DNA of 64,000 nt from Planctomycetota bacterium (GTDB taxonomy: Bacteria; Planctomycetota; Phycisphaerae; UBA1845), in contig JAKQDH010000202.1 of NCBI GenBank assembly GCA_029558835.1, positions 1 through 64,000 on the forward strand, read 5' to 3'. Of the stretch, positions 7,860-16,412 are shown piece after piece (position 1 is the stretch's first letter; the number at the start of each line of letters is the position of its first letter). A program made the translations under genes and the position numbers. The notes beneath the pieces were generated by a model that was given only the letters and a program-made list of their open reading frames with translations, ran no database searches and was not told the origin of the DNA.

Positions 7860-9261
7860 CCTTCCGACTCCTGGTCCATAGGGTGCGGAAGGACTGCGGT
7901 GCCGGGGCACGCAGATCGTGCAGGTCCGTGATCCTCCGCATGAGCGCCGGCGCCTGCCGGACCCAGCCCTCCTCGGACCGCCGGCGAAGCACCGCCCGCG
8001 CCAGCCCCTGTCCAAGCCTGTACAAAGCAGGATACCGCAGCAGCAATCCCGCCCATTGAAAAAGCCGCCGGTGCGTCCGCCCCACCACCCGTTGCCGCAC
8101 CTGGTCTCGCCGCAACCGCACGAGCAGCCCGGGGATGTCGATCCGCACCGGGCAGACCTCGCGACACAGCCCGCAGAGGCTCGACGCCTGGGGCAAATCA
8201 GGGTATCGGGCCAGCGTCGCCAGCAGCGGGCTCAGGACCTTGCCCACCGGGCCGGGGTAGACGCTGTCATACGCATGCCCGCCGATCTTGCTGTACACCG
8301 GGCAGGCATTCAGGCAGGCGCCGCACCGGATGCAACGCAGAATCTGGCGGTAGGGACCGGCCAGGATGTCGCTGCGCCCGTTGTCCACGATGACCACGTG
8401 CAGCTCGGCGGGCCCGTCGGCGTCGTCCGCGCGACGCGGGCCGGTGATCAGCGACGTGTAGCACGTCAGCGGCTGACCGGTGCCCGAGCGGGCCAGCAGC
8501 TTCAGGAACACGGCCAGGTCCTGCATGCGCGGCACGAGCTTCTCGATGCCCATCACGGCCACGTGCACGCGCGGGCGCGTCAGCGTCAGCCGCCCGTTGC
8601 CTTCGTTCGTACACAGGCAGATGGTGCCCGTCTCGGCCACCGCGAAGTTCACGCCGGTGATGCCGAGGTCGCAGCGGCGGAAGATGTCGCGCAGGTGCCG
8701 TCGGGCATGCTGCGTCAGTTCCTGCGGGTCTTCCGTGTAAGCCACGCCCAGCTCACGCTCGAACGCCCGCGCGATAACCCGGCGGTTCTTGTGGATGATC
8801 GGGGTGACGATGTGGCTGGGCCGATCATGATCGATCTGCACAATGAACTCGCCCAAGTCCGTTTCGACCACCTGGACGCCGTCGGCCTCCAAAGCCGCGG
8901 TCAGACCAATCTCCTCCGTCGTCATCGACTTGGCCTTGACGCAAAGGCGCAGACCGTGCTGCCGGGCGATCCGCGTGAGGGCCACGCATGCCTCCCCGGC
9001 CGTGGGCGCGAAGTGGACGTGCCCGCCGCGATCCTCAACCCGCGCAACAAACTGACTCAGATACGTGTCCAGGTGATCGAGCGTATGTTGCTTGATGCTC
9101 CCGGCCAGCTCCCGCAGGGCGTCGGCATCGTGAAGCTGGTCGATGCCGGTCTTGTGCACCGCCTGCTTGTTGGACGTCGCGGAGTACAGCGCAGCCCGCA
9201 GTCCGGCATCGGCCAGGGCGGCCGCCACCGCGGTACGGAATGGCGACAAAGCGTCATTCAT
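7843..9261 (-). CDS. lutB: L-lactate utilisation iron-sulfur protein LutB
   Basis: LutB combines a LUD domain with a ferredoxin-like domain and is thought to carry electrons in lactate oxidation. In the 472-residue protein the LUD part spans about 20-300 (GITGVNFAVAETGTICLCTN). The first [4Fe-4S] motif is CIRCGACLNACP, with Cys at 310, 313, 316 and 320. The second is CGLCREVCP, with Cys at 363, 366 and 370. The order lutA-lutB-lutC on the minus strand is the canonical one, but 269 bases of repeat sequence separate it from lutA. Confidence 0.95.
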   Translation of the reverse strand: MNDALSPFRTAVAAALADAGLRAALYSATSNKQAVHKTGIDQLHDADALRELAGSIKQHTLDHLDTYLSQFVARVEDRGGHVHFAPTAGEACVALTRIARQHGLRLCVKAKSMTTEEIGLTAALEADGVQVVETDLGEFIVQIDHDRPSHIVTPIIHKNRRVIARAFERELGVAYTEDPQELTQHARRHLRDIFRRCDLGITGVNFAVAETGTICLCTNEGNGRLTLTRPRVHVAVMGIEKLVPRMQDLAVFLKLLARSGTGQPLTCYTSLITGPRRADDADGPAELHVVIVDNGRSDILAGPYRQILRCIRCGACLNACPVYSKIGGHAYDSVYPGPVGKVLSPLLATLARYPDLPQASSLCGLCREVCPVRIDIPGLLVRLRRDQVRQRVVGRTHRRLFQWAGLLLRYPALYRLGQGLARAVLRRRSEEGWVRQAPALMRRITDLHDLRAPAPQSFRTLWTRSRKDERPA

Positions 9262-9316
9262 CGCAGGTCCTCTCGGACGCCGGAATCGTCGTGGGCGATC
9301 CCGCGCATCCGAACAG

Positions 9317-9403
9317 AGTCCCTCTCCCCCGTGGGGGAAAGCGTAGGGTGCAGGGGGAATGCTGCACAGCTCTGACCCCCACCTGCACCCCTCTCCCTGG
9401 GTG
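9317..9403. repeat. Family B composite element between lutA and lutB
   Basis: CCCTCTCCCCCGTGGGGGAA is followed by GCGTAGGGTGCAGGGGG and then, after a short gap, the inverted counterpart CCCCCACCTGCACCCCTCTC. The two halves can pair as a nested hairpin. Confidence 0.75.
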
Positions 9404-9426
9404 CGTGTTCAGCGTCTTTGGCGTTA

Positions 9427-9528
9427 TGGGTGCCATGCTTTCCCGCGACCGCGGTCGCGGGTAAGCATGCCTCTGCGGACGCGGCACATGCCCACCCCCG
9501 CCTGCGGCGGGTGAGGGCATGGCACCCA
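9427..9528. repeat. Cruciform repeat in the lutA-lutB gap
   Basis: Outer arms TGGGTGCCATGC and GCATGGCACCCA are exact inverted repeats about 100 bases apart. They enclose two further hairpins: a perfect 20-base palindrome CCCGCGACCGCGGTCGCGGG and ACCCCCGCC-TGC-GGCGGGT. The predicted fold is a three-way junction. It ends two bases before the lutA stop codon. Confidence 0.85.
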
Positions 9529-9530
9529 CG

Positions 9531-10301
9531 CTAAGCACATACTTCCCTGGGAGGGTGAGGGGTTACGTCAAGCGTTCCCAGACGTTCCGCCCACAGCTCG
9601 GCCACGTGTCTGAAGGTGACGTTCAGCCCCCGCCGCCGTGCCGCCCCGCCGAGCGTCATGCCACAGCCCGCCTCGTTGCAGACCACCGTGCGGGCACCGG
9701 TGCGCGCGATGCAGTCGAGTTTGTCGCCCGTCATCGCGTCACTGATGTCGGGGTACAGCACGTGAAACGCGCCGCCGAAGCCGCAACACTGGTCGATTCG
9801 CTCCAGCGGGCGGAAGTCGATGCCGGGCAACTCGCTTACCAATCGTACGCCTTCCTCGGGTGTTTGCAGGTGTCGCAGGTGGCAACTGTAATGATAAGTG
9901 ACCGGTCCGTCGGCGCCGCGGGGCAACGCCTTCGGGTCGGCATGCAGGACGTTGAGCAGGAACTGCCCGAACTCCCACGTCTTGTCCGCGAGCGCCTGGG
10001 CCCGCGCGGCGTAACACGGGTCATCGGCCAGCAGCCCGGGCGTATGCAGCCTGACCATGGCCGCACAGGAGCCCGAGGGCGTCACGACATAGGGGTACGG
10101 CTCGAAAATATCGACCATCCGTCGGCCCAGCGCGGCCGCCGCGGCGTGATAGCCGTTGTTGTAGTGGGCCTGCCCGCAGCACGTCTGGGCACTAGGGAAG
10201 TGCACACGACAGCCGAAGTGCCGCAGTACCCGCACGACGGCCACGCCCACGCCGGGCTCGAAGGTGTCCGTCAGGCACGTGATGAAGAGAGCTACGTCCA
10301 T
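9531..10301 (-). CDS. lutA: L-lactate utilisation protein LutA (CCG domains)
   Basis: LutA carries two cysteine-rich CCG (DUF224) domains, as in GlcF/HdrB relatives, and acts with LutB and LutC in lactate oxidation. The first domain shows FITCLTDTFEPGVG and TCCGQAHYNNGY (about residue 40). The second shows YHYSCHLRHL and QCCGFGGAFHV. ATG 10301 gives 256 residues, close to the family norm; the frame upstream to 10421 has no conserved sequence. Transcription runs leftward into lutB across a gap occupied by a cruciform repeat and a family B element. Confidence 0.93.
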   Translation of the reverse strand: MDVALFITCLTDTFEPGVGVAVVRVLRHFGCRVHFPSAQTCCGQAHYNNGYHAAAAALGRRMVDIFEPYPYVVTPSGSCAAMVRLHTPGLLADDPCYAARAQALADKTWEFGQFLLNVLHADPKALPRGADGPVTYHYSCHLRHLQTPEEGVRLVSELPGIDFRPLERIDQCCGFGGAFHVLYPDISDAMTGDKLDCIARTGARTVVCNEAGCGMTLGGAARRRGLNVTFRHVAELWAERLGTLDVTPHPPREVCA

Positions 10302-10681
10302 GCCGCATCCCACCCGCCGGGCACCCGTGCCCCCGCTGCGCGTTTCCCCCGGCTTGGTGTCCACCGCTGCGCACGTTAGCGGCTGGGGCACGCCCCGCAA
10401 GGCCGGGGCCGGGGCCGGCACCGGTCTTTCGAGCTACGCAAGCGTCCGGAGGAAGCGGAACCGGCAGGGTCGTTTTCTCGCTGGGGCATTACCCCTGCGG
10501 TCAGCGGTTTGGCGAGGACCGCGGGCAAGAGAAGCGAACCCTCCCCACGCCCCCATGGGGAGCTCTTTCCGGTCCGTCGCAAGAAACCGTTTCCGGCCAG
10601 CGCTCCAATTCCGTACAATGGCACACGGGGACCGTCATTGGTCTGGGTCACTACCGCACCTTGGGCTGGGAGATGGGCATC
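10302..10681. other. Divergent intergenic region, lutA and PEP-CTERM gene
   Basis: This must contain the promoters of lutA (leftward) and of the PEP-CTERM gene (rightward). A possible -10 box TACAAT lies at 10614-10619, with a weak TTTCCG box about 18 bases upstream, pointing right. The stretch 10395-10425 is a run of GGCCGGGGCC. No gene was recognised. Confidence 0.35.
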
Positions 10682-11809
10682 ATGGCACGCACGCATTGGC
10701 AACCGTGGATCGCGGGCATGTTCCTCACTGCTTGCAGTGTAACGCAGGCGACGGCGGAAGCTCCCTTTTTCGTGAATCTGGGGCCGGTACCGGGCTCGGG
10801 GACGGATTCGTGGGCCCGAGCCGTCTCGGGCAACGGGCTCGTGGCTGTGGGGGACGCTTTGGGCTTCCCGGGCCAGACGCCGTACCGCTGGGAGAATGGA
10901 GTGCTCGCCACGCTGGAGGGTCTGCCGGACAACTGGACGGGCACCACGGCCACTGCGGTGTCCAGCAACGGCTCCGTCATCGCCGGGCATAGTTACCCCA
11001 ACGAGACCATGACCGCGTTCCGCTGGGAGGGCGGCAACGTCACCTGCCTGCCGGACCTGCCCAGCGGCGAGACTTGGACTGCGGCGTTCGGCATGTCGGC
11101 CAACGGCAACAGGATTGTTGGGGAGAGCTGCGGCGTCGAGGGGTGGGAGGCAGTCTACTGGCAAGACGGCACGGTAACCGGGCTGGGCGACCTGCCCGGC
11201 GGCCCCTATGGGGGTTCGGCGCAGGCATGCTCAGCAGACGGCTCGGTGATCGTGGGCTGGAGCCAGTCCAGCAACGGGATCGAGGCGTTCCGCTGGGAAG
11301 ACGACGTCATGACCCCGCTGGGCAACCTGCCGGGGGGCGGGCTGGAGAGTTACGCGCGAGACGTCTCGGCCGACGGGTCGGTGGTCGTCGGCTTTGGCAA
11401 ATTTGGGAGTTTCTATCAAGCGTTCCGTTGGGAGGATGGGGTGATGGCTCCCCTCGGCGATCTGCCCGGCGGCACCTTCGACAGCCGGGCGACGGGGGTC
11501 TCGGCCGACGGGTCCATTGTGGTCGGCTACAGCAAGGCGACCGGAGGCTACGCTCCCTTCATCTGGGACGCACAGCACGGCATGCGCAACCTGGCGGAGC
11601 TGTTTGTCAGCGAGTACGGGTTCGACTTGAGCGGCTGGGAGTGTCTCACCTCGGCCGCGGGAATCTCCGATGATGGCCTCACCATCGTAGGGGTCGGCAC
11701 GTACGGGCCGGTGTACCAGCGCGGCTGGCTGGCCCACCTGCCCGAGCCGAGCAGCCTGATGCTGCTCGCGTTGAGCGTCGCCGTCGTCAGTGCCAAGCGA
11801 CGGCATTGA
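10682..11809 (+). CDS. PEP-CTERM protein made of HAF repeats
   Basis: Predicted exported protein of 375 residues. A signal peptide lies at about 1-30. The body is six to seven repeats of the HAF type, each built on G(D/N)LPGG...A..VSADGSVVVG...AFRWEDGVM (about 45 residues), probably a beta-propeller. The C-terminus LPEPSSLMLLALSVAVVSAK ends in Arg-Arg-His. That is a PEP-CTERM sorting signal (PEP, membrane helix, basic tail), cleaved by an exosortase in species that have exopolysaccharide-linked sorting. ATG 10682 is chosen because GGGAG lies nine bases upstream; ATG 10673 is an alternative. Confidence 0.85.
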   Translation: MARTHWQPWIAGMFLTACSVTQATAEAPFFVNLGPVPGSGTDSWARAVSGNGLVAVGDALGFPGQTPYRWENGVLATLEGLPDNWTGTTATAVSSNGSVIAGHSYPNETMTAFRWEGGNVTCLPDLPSGETWTAAFGMSANGNRIVGESCGVEGWEAVYWQDGTVTGLGDLPGGPYGGSAQACSADGSVIVGWSQSSNGIEAFRWEDDVMTPLGNLPGGGLESYARDVSADGSVVVGFGKFGSFYQAFRWEDGVMAPLGDLPGGTFDSRATGVSADGSIVVGYSKATGGYAPFIWDAQHGMRNLAELFVSEYGFDLSGWECLTSAAGISDDGLTIVGVGTYGPVYQRGWLAHLPEPSSLMLLALSVAVVSAKRRH

Positions 11810-11864
11810 GCGGGACGCGCCACGGTGCGGGTACGTGTTCTCGTTGGCCGAGCTGCCCCGGCGG

Positions 11865-12893
11865 TCACTGGTCGCCCGAGGGCTTGGCCGGGGGAACCCG
11901 TAGCTGCATGTTCTTCTGCCGCTCTGCCGCACGCTCGTCCGAGGTGAGCAGGCGCGTGGTCTGGCGGTAGCTGATTTCGCTCTTGAGGGTGCCCCGGTCT
12001 TCCCCTTCAGGGCTGCGTCCGGTCGATTCGCTTCTCAAGTGCCCGTCCTCGACCGCGCGGAGGAGTTCTCCGCGCTCCACGTCAAAGGTGGCCGTCCCCC
12101 TGCACCCGCCCTTCTCCAGGGCGCGGGTGACCTGAACGTCGCCTGATTGATACTCTTCGGGCGCCACGCGTTCGTAATCCGCCTCGTACGTCACGCCCAG
12201 GAACCGGCGCCCCCCATCCTGTTCCCAGCGCGCGAGTTTCATGCGATACGCAGACTTCTTCCCTCGATGGAGCAGTTCCTCCGCCCACCGATCGCCAATC
12301 CGACGGGCACTGTCGGGCGGATACAGCAGCAGGAACTCTTCCGCCAACTTCGACTTGCTCTCACACTCCAGATCGTGCTTCTGCCACTCATAGAAGTCGT
12401 TGCCCTGTGCACGTGCTTCCACTCGCTCCCGGATGGCGTCCATGCCGGAGCAGTCCACCACGTGACCCTGGGCGTCCACTTCCAGGAAGAACGACTGACC
12501 AAGCAGCGGGGCGTAGACCGCGGCGATGGCGTTGTCGGCATCGTCGGGGTCGTCGACATCGGAGTCGAACGCCTCCTGCTCCTCGTCGTCGCCACGGTAG
12601 CAGGCCATTCGCTCGAACGTCAGCTTCAGGCGTGCTCGCCCGTCGGAGGCAACTGACTCGACCTCCTGCAGCCAGCCTTCCGTCTGCCCGAGACGCCGTT
12701 CCCATACGGCTCTCGGCTCGCCTGAGTGTCTGCTGTGCACCACGGCGTCCCAGGCGACCTCGACGTACGTCACCCGGGCGGGCACAAACCGCGGCTTCAG
12801 GCGGTAGCTCTCGTCCTCAGACAGCCCGTCGCCGGAAAGAGCAATGCCCGCCATTCCTGCCGTTGCGGCCACAACAAAGCTGACAAACCGCAT
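11865..12893 (-). CDS. Secreted protein of unknown function (DUF6263-like pattern)
   Basis: The 342-residue predicted protein has a signal peptide (MRFVSFVVAATAGMAGIALS) and then SYRLKPRFVPARVTYVEVAW. The overall layout is a long beta-rich region with an acidic loop DSDVDDPDDADN and several short helices. It resembles DUF6263-type exported proteins, but I recall no biochemical function. ATG 12893 has GGGAGGG about eight bases upstream and supplies the signal peptide; the longer frame to 13085 does not. It is convergent with the PEP-CTERM gene and downstream of the thioredoxin-like gene on the same strand. Confidence 0.65.
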   Translation of the reverse strand: MRFVSFVVAATAGMAGIALSGDGLSEDESYRLKPRFVPARVTYVEVAWDAVVHSRHSGEPRAVWERRLGQTEGWLQEVESVASDGRARLKLTFERMACYRGDDEEQEAFDSDVDDPDDADNAIAAVYAPLLGQSFFLEVDAQGHVVDCSGMDAIRERVEARAQGNDFYEWQKHDLECESKSKLAEEFLLLYPPDSARRIGDRWAEELLHRGKKSAYRMKLARWEQDGGRRFLGVTYEADYERVAPEEYQSGDVQVTRALEKGGCRGTATFDVERGELLRAVEDGHLRSESTGRSPEGEDRGTLKSEISYRQTTRLLTSDERAAERQKNMQLRVPPAKPSGDQ

Positions 12894-13103
12894 GAACTTG
12901 ACCCTCCCGTACTGCGAAGACCTCCACCGTCGGGCGCCTGAAAGGACGCCGCTCATAGCGTTGCATCGTACTCGTTCGGGCCGTCTGAAGCACCTGGATG
13001 CTGGACGACAGGACTGGTACGTCTCACCGGGGTTGGGGCAGACTTGGCAGGGTGCTGTCGGGCGCAGGCTCCACCGAGGAGACACGAACCGCTCCCGTCC
13101 CTC

Positions 13104-13589
13104 TCAATGCCGCCGTGCCTGCGCGGCCGCCAGGAAACGCAGAAACTCGGTCTCGTCCGCGGAGCCCTCGAACCGACCGAGCGGTGTTTCCGTTGGATCA
13201 AGCGCGACGTAGGTCGGAGCGGCCACCACGCCCAGGCGGGCAGCCAAGTCACCCTCGGCGGCCAGGTTGAGTCGTACCGGCACGAACCCCCCCAGGGCCT
13301 TGACGACCTGCTCGCTACGCAACGTCGTGCGGTCCATCAGCTTGCACGGCACGCAGCCGTCCAGGTAGAAGCCGACAAGCAGCGGTTTGCCTAGGCGAGT
13401 GGCCTCCCGCAGGGCGCCGTCGTACTCGGCCGCCCATCCCGGGGGCGGGCTGGCGGGCCAGTTCAGGACCGTCATCACGACCAGCGCGAGCCCGAAGAGG
13501 ATCCACAGATCGTACGATCGGCGTGTCCGGCGCCCGGTTCGGGCGGTCGGTGGGGCTGGCGGGCCAGGGGGCTGGAACGGTTCGCTCAT
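13104..13589 (-). CDS. Membrane-anchored thioredoxin-like protein
   Basis: Predicted 161-residue protein. A Pro-rich cytoplasmic N-terminus precedes one membrane helix (LWILFGLALVVMTVLNW, about 28-44). A thioredoxin-fold domain facing the periplasm follows. The active-site motif is CVPC within GFYLDGCVPCKLMDRTTLRS; the cis-proline region is GVVAAPTYVALDP. Family members reduce or isomerise disulfides of exported proteins, including cytochrome c apoproteins, but the substrate here is not known. ATG 13589 gives the compact form; the frame upstream shows no conserved sequence. Confidence 0.8.
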   Translation of the reverse strand: MSEPFQPPGPPAPPTARTGRRTRRSYDLWILFGLALVVMTVLNWPASPPPGWAAEYDGALREATRLGKPLLVGFYLDGCVPCKLMDRTTLRSEQVVKALGGFVPVRLNLAAEGDLAARLGVVAAPTYVALDPTETPLGRFEGSADETEFLRFLAAAQARRH

Positions 13590-14165
13590 GGTCGGGCTGC
13601 CGGCACAACTTCCGCGCAACAGAGCCTGCGCGGGCGATTGTAGGCCGTGCCCACGCCGGGGAACAGGCAGCCGGTGCTGGCCCCCGTTCCCTGGGCATGC
13701 GGCCGGACCAACCTTCCCGACCGCGCCCCCTGTGTCGGGCCGGTTGACGGGCCCCAGGCTGAGCACATGCTCGGGGTCAGAGGCACCAGGCGTGGTCCGT
13801 CGTGGACTGGGTTCCGCGCCGCAACGGTCGCCCGCCGCCCCGCTTCTGGGCCGGCATTGTTCCAACGCGGGGCGCAGGACCCCACCGGCGGAACGCATCT
13901 TGCCAGTGAGCCTGTATGCTCCATGCGCTCGCTCCAGGGATTGCGGTCGCAATGCGCCTAGGACGTTCTATTGGGGGTGGCGAGTGAGGCGGATGCACCT
14001 GTGCTCCGACGGCTTCCGCCGTTCGACCACCCGAAAGGGAACCCAGCGGACTCAGCGCCCTGCCCAGGGTGCCGGTGTGCCATTCCGGGCGTCCCGCCGC
14101 TATCCTGACGGCGCAGCGGTCTGCCGGGTCAGGGTGGGTCGCGGGTCGAAAACCACAGGTGTGCC
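13590..14165. other. Gene-free divergent region upstream of the oxidoreductase operon
   Basis: 576 bases between divergent genes with no recognisable coding frame. It must hold the promoter of the 2-oxoacid oxidoreductase operon; I cannot place a convincing -35/-10 pair. A short inverted stretch GATTGCGGTCGCAATGCG lies near 13938. Confidence 0.5.
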
Positions 14166-16394
14166 ATGATGGAGATGACGATCTTCGGACGCGGCGGCCA
14201 GGGCGGCGTCACGCTCGCCAAGCTGATCGCCACCACCTACTTCCGAGAAGGCAAGTACGTGCAGGCGTTCGGGGTGTACGCCGCGGAGCGGTCCGGGGCC
14301 CCGTTGCAGGCCTTTGTCCGCATCGACGATGAGGAGATCACCAACCACAACCAGATCCGCGAGCCGGACCACGTGGTCGTCATCGACCGCACGCTCATCG
14401 GACGGCACATCGCCAGTGGGTTGAAGCCTGCCGGGTGGATCATCCTGAACACTCCGGACGCGCCGGCGGCGTTTGCGGAGATGTTTCCGGGGCGACAAGT
14501 GGCCACCGTGGACGCGACGGAAATCGCGGTGGCCAACGGCCTGGGGACGAAAGCGGTCCCGATTGTCAACACCACGATGCTCGGGGCGATCGCGCGCATC
14601 CTCGGCTTGCCCGTTGAGCAGGTGGAGGGAGCGCTCAGCTACGCGAAGTTCGGGGGTCCGAATCTCAAGGCGGCTCGGCAGGCTGCCCAGGCCGTCCGGA
14701 TGCAGACGCTCAAGGGGCGGGCGGCGGCGGTCGCGCCAGGCGCGCCGAAAGGACCGGTGGCCGGCATTCTCGACGACGTCGTGGGCGGCATGCCGACGAT
14801 CCGCACCGGAAGCTGGGCGTCGCGGAGACCGGAGCGCCAGCGCTTCACCCCGCCGTGCAACCACGGTTGCCCGGCCGGGAATGACGTGCGCGGGTTCCTG
14901 GAGGCCGTGGCCCGCGACCAGGATTACACGAAGGCGCTGGAGATCATCCTGCAAACGTCGCCGCTGCCGGGAATATGCGGGCGGGTGTGCCCCGCCCCGT
15001 GTATGGAAGCGTGCAACCGCAGCGACTACGACGAGGCGGTGAACATCCGGGAGGTCGAGCGGTACATCGCCGATCACGGGCGCTGGCCGGAGGCGACCCC
15101 GCCGACGCGTAAGGAGCGGATCGCCGTCGTCGGCTCGGGGCCGGCGGGTCTGAGCGCCACGTATCATCTGGCCCGGCTCGGCTATCCGGTCACGCTGATC
15201 GAGGCCGGCGACGAGCTGGGCGGCGTGTTGCGGACCGGCATTCCGACGTACCGCCTGCCACGGGACGTGCTGGGCCGGGAGATCAACCACATCGTCCGCC
15301 ACGGTGTCGAGGTGCAGACGGGGCGGCGCGTGGGGCGAGCGGACCTGCTGGAGTTGTCGCACTCGTTCGCGGCCGTGTTCGTGGCGACCGGGCAGCAGGA
15401 GAACCGGGCGCTCAACTTGCAGAACCTCGAACCGGGCGTCGTCGAGCAGGGCATTGACTTCCTCGACCGGGTCCGCAAGGGGCAGGAGTCACTCAAGGGG
15501 GCGCACGTTGTGGTGGTCGGAGGCGGGAACACGGCCATGGATGCCGCCCGCTCGGCCCGGCGGATCGGTGCGGCGAGCGTGCGGATCCTGTACCGGCGTA
15601 CGCGGCAGGAGATGCCCGCGATTGCCGAGGAGGTTGAGGAGGCCATCGAGGAGGGAATCGAACTCCAGGAGCTCGTGCTGCCGGTTCGGCTGACAAAGGA
15701 CTCGCTGGGGGCGGTGCTGACGTGCCAGCGGATGAAGCTGGGCGAACCGGATGAGTCCGGTCGGCGTCGTCCGGTACCGGATGAAAGCGAGGATGCGTGG
15801 TTTGACGTGCGTTGCGATCGCGTGCTGCTGGCGTTGGGGCAGGTAAGCGACCTGACGATTCTGCCGGAAGGCTCGGCCGTTCACGAGAAGGACAAGGAAT
15901 CAGCGCTGCTCGGCTGGACCGGGGCACCGGTTTTCACCGGCGGCGACCTGGTGACCAACGAGGGAACGGTGACGGCCGCCATCGGCAGCGGGCGGCGGGC
16001 CGCGTGGCACATTCACCGCACGCTGACCGGGGAGGACCTGTTCCCCGAAGAAGGTCCGCCGGTGGCCGAGCCGCGTATTCTCCACATGCACATCTTCGAG
16101 CACGCCCCGCGTGAGCGGCCCGCCATGCTGCGGCCGGAGGACCGCCGCACGAGTTTCCGCGAGGTGCGGCTGGGCTTCATCGACGAGCCGGCGCACCACG
16201 CAGCCCTGCTCGAGGCGCAACGTTGCTTCAGTTGCGGCGTGTGCAACGAGTGCGACCGGTGTTTGACGCACTGCCCCGAGGGCATCCTGCTGCGCGAGCG
16301 CGACGGGTACCGGTTCGATTATGACTATTGTAAAGGTTGCGGCGTGTGCTCTACCCAATGCCCGCGCGGCGTGATCTATATGGCGGAGTTGTAG
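14166..16394 (+). CDS. 2-oxoacid:acceptor oxidoreductase gamma subunit fused to GltD-like FAD domain and ferredoxin
   Basis: Three functional parts are joined in 742 residues. (1) Residues 1-185: POR/KOR gamma domain, starting MMEMTIFGRGGQGGVTLAKL. (2) Residues about 225-625: a module like the small subunit of glutamate synthase. It has CNHGCPAGN at 231, CGRVCPAPCMEAC at 271, an FAD-binding VVGSGPAGLS at 321 and an NAD(P)-binding VVGGGNTAMDAAR at 450. (3) Residues about 685-735: ferredoxin with Cys 690/693/696/699/703 and 722/725/728/732. This would let one polypeptide link TPP-dependent oxidation of pyruvate or another 2-oxoacid to NAD(P) through flavin and Fe-S centres. It is the first gene of the operon, 18 bases before the alpha subunit. 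Confidence 0.93.
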   Translation: MMEMTIFGRGGQGGVTLAKLIATTYFREGKYVQAFGVYAAERSGAPLQAFVRIDDEEITNHNQIREPDHVVVIDRTLIGRHIASGLKPAGWIILNTPDAPAAFAEMFPGRQVATVDATEIAVANGLGTKAVPIVNTTMLGAIARILGLPVEQVEGALSYAKFGGPNLKAARQAAQAVRMQTLKGRAAAVAPGAPKGPVAGILDDVVGGMPTIRTGSWASRRPERQRFTPPCNHGCPAGNDVRGFLEAVARDQDYTKALEIILQTSPLPGICGRVCPAPCMEACNRSDYDEAVNIREVERYIADHGRWPEATPPTRKERIAVVGSGPAGLSATYHLARLGYPVTLIEAGDELGGVLRTGIPTYRLPRDVLGREINHIVRHGVEVQTGRRVGRADLLELSHSFAAVFVATGQQENRALNLQNLEPGVVEQGIDFLDRVRKGQESLKGAHVVVVGGGNTAMDAARSARRIGAASVRILYRRTRQEMPAIAEEVEEAIEEGIELQELVLPVRLTKDSLGAVLTCQRMKLGEPDESGRRRPVPDESEDAWFDVRCDRVLLALGQVSDLTILPEGSAVHEKDKESALLGWTGAPVFTGGDLVTNEGTVTAAIGSGRRAAWHIHRTLTGEDLFPEEGPPVAEPRILHMHIFEHAPRERPAMLRPEDRRTSFREVRLGFIDEPAHHAALLEAQRCFSCGVCNECDRCLTHCPEGILLRERDGYRFDYDYCKGCGVCSTQCPRGVIYMAEL

Positions 16395-16412
16395 GGCGTC
16401 AAGGAGACTGTT

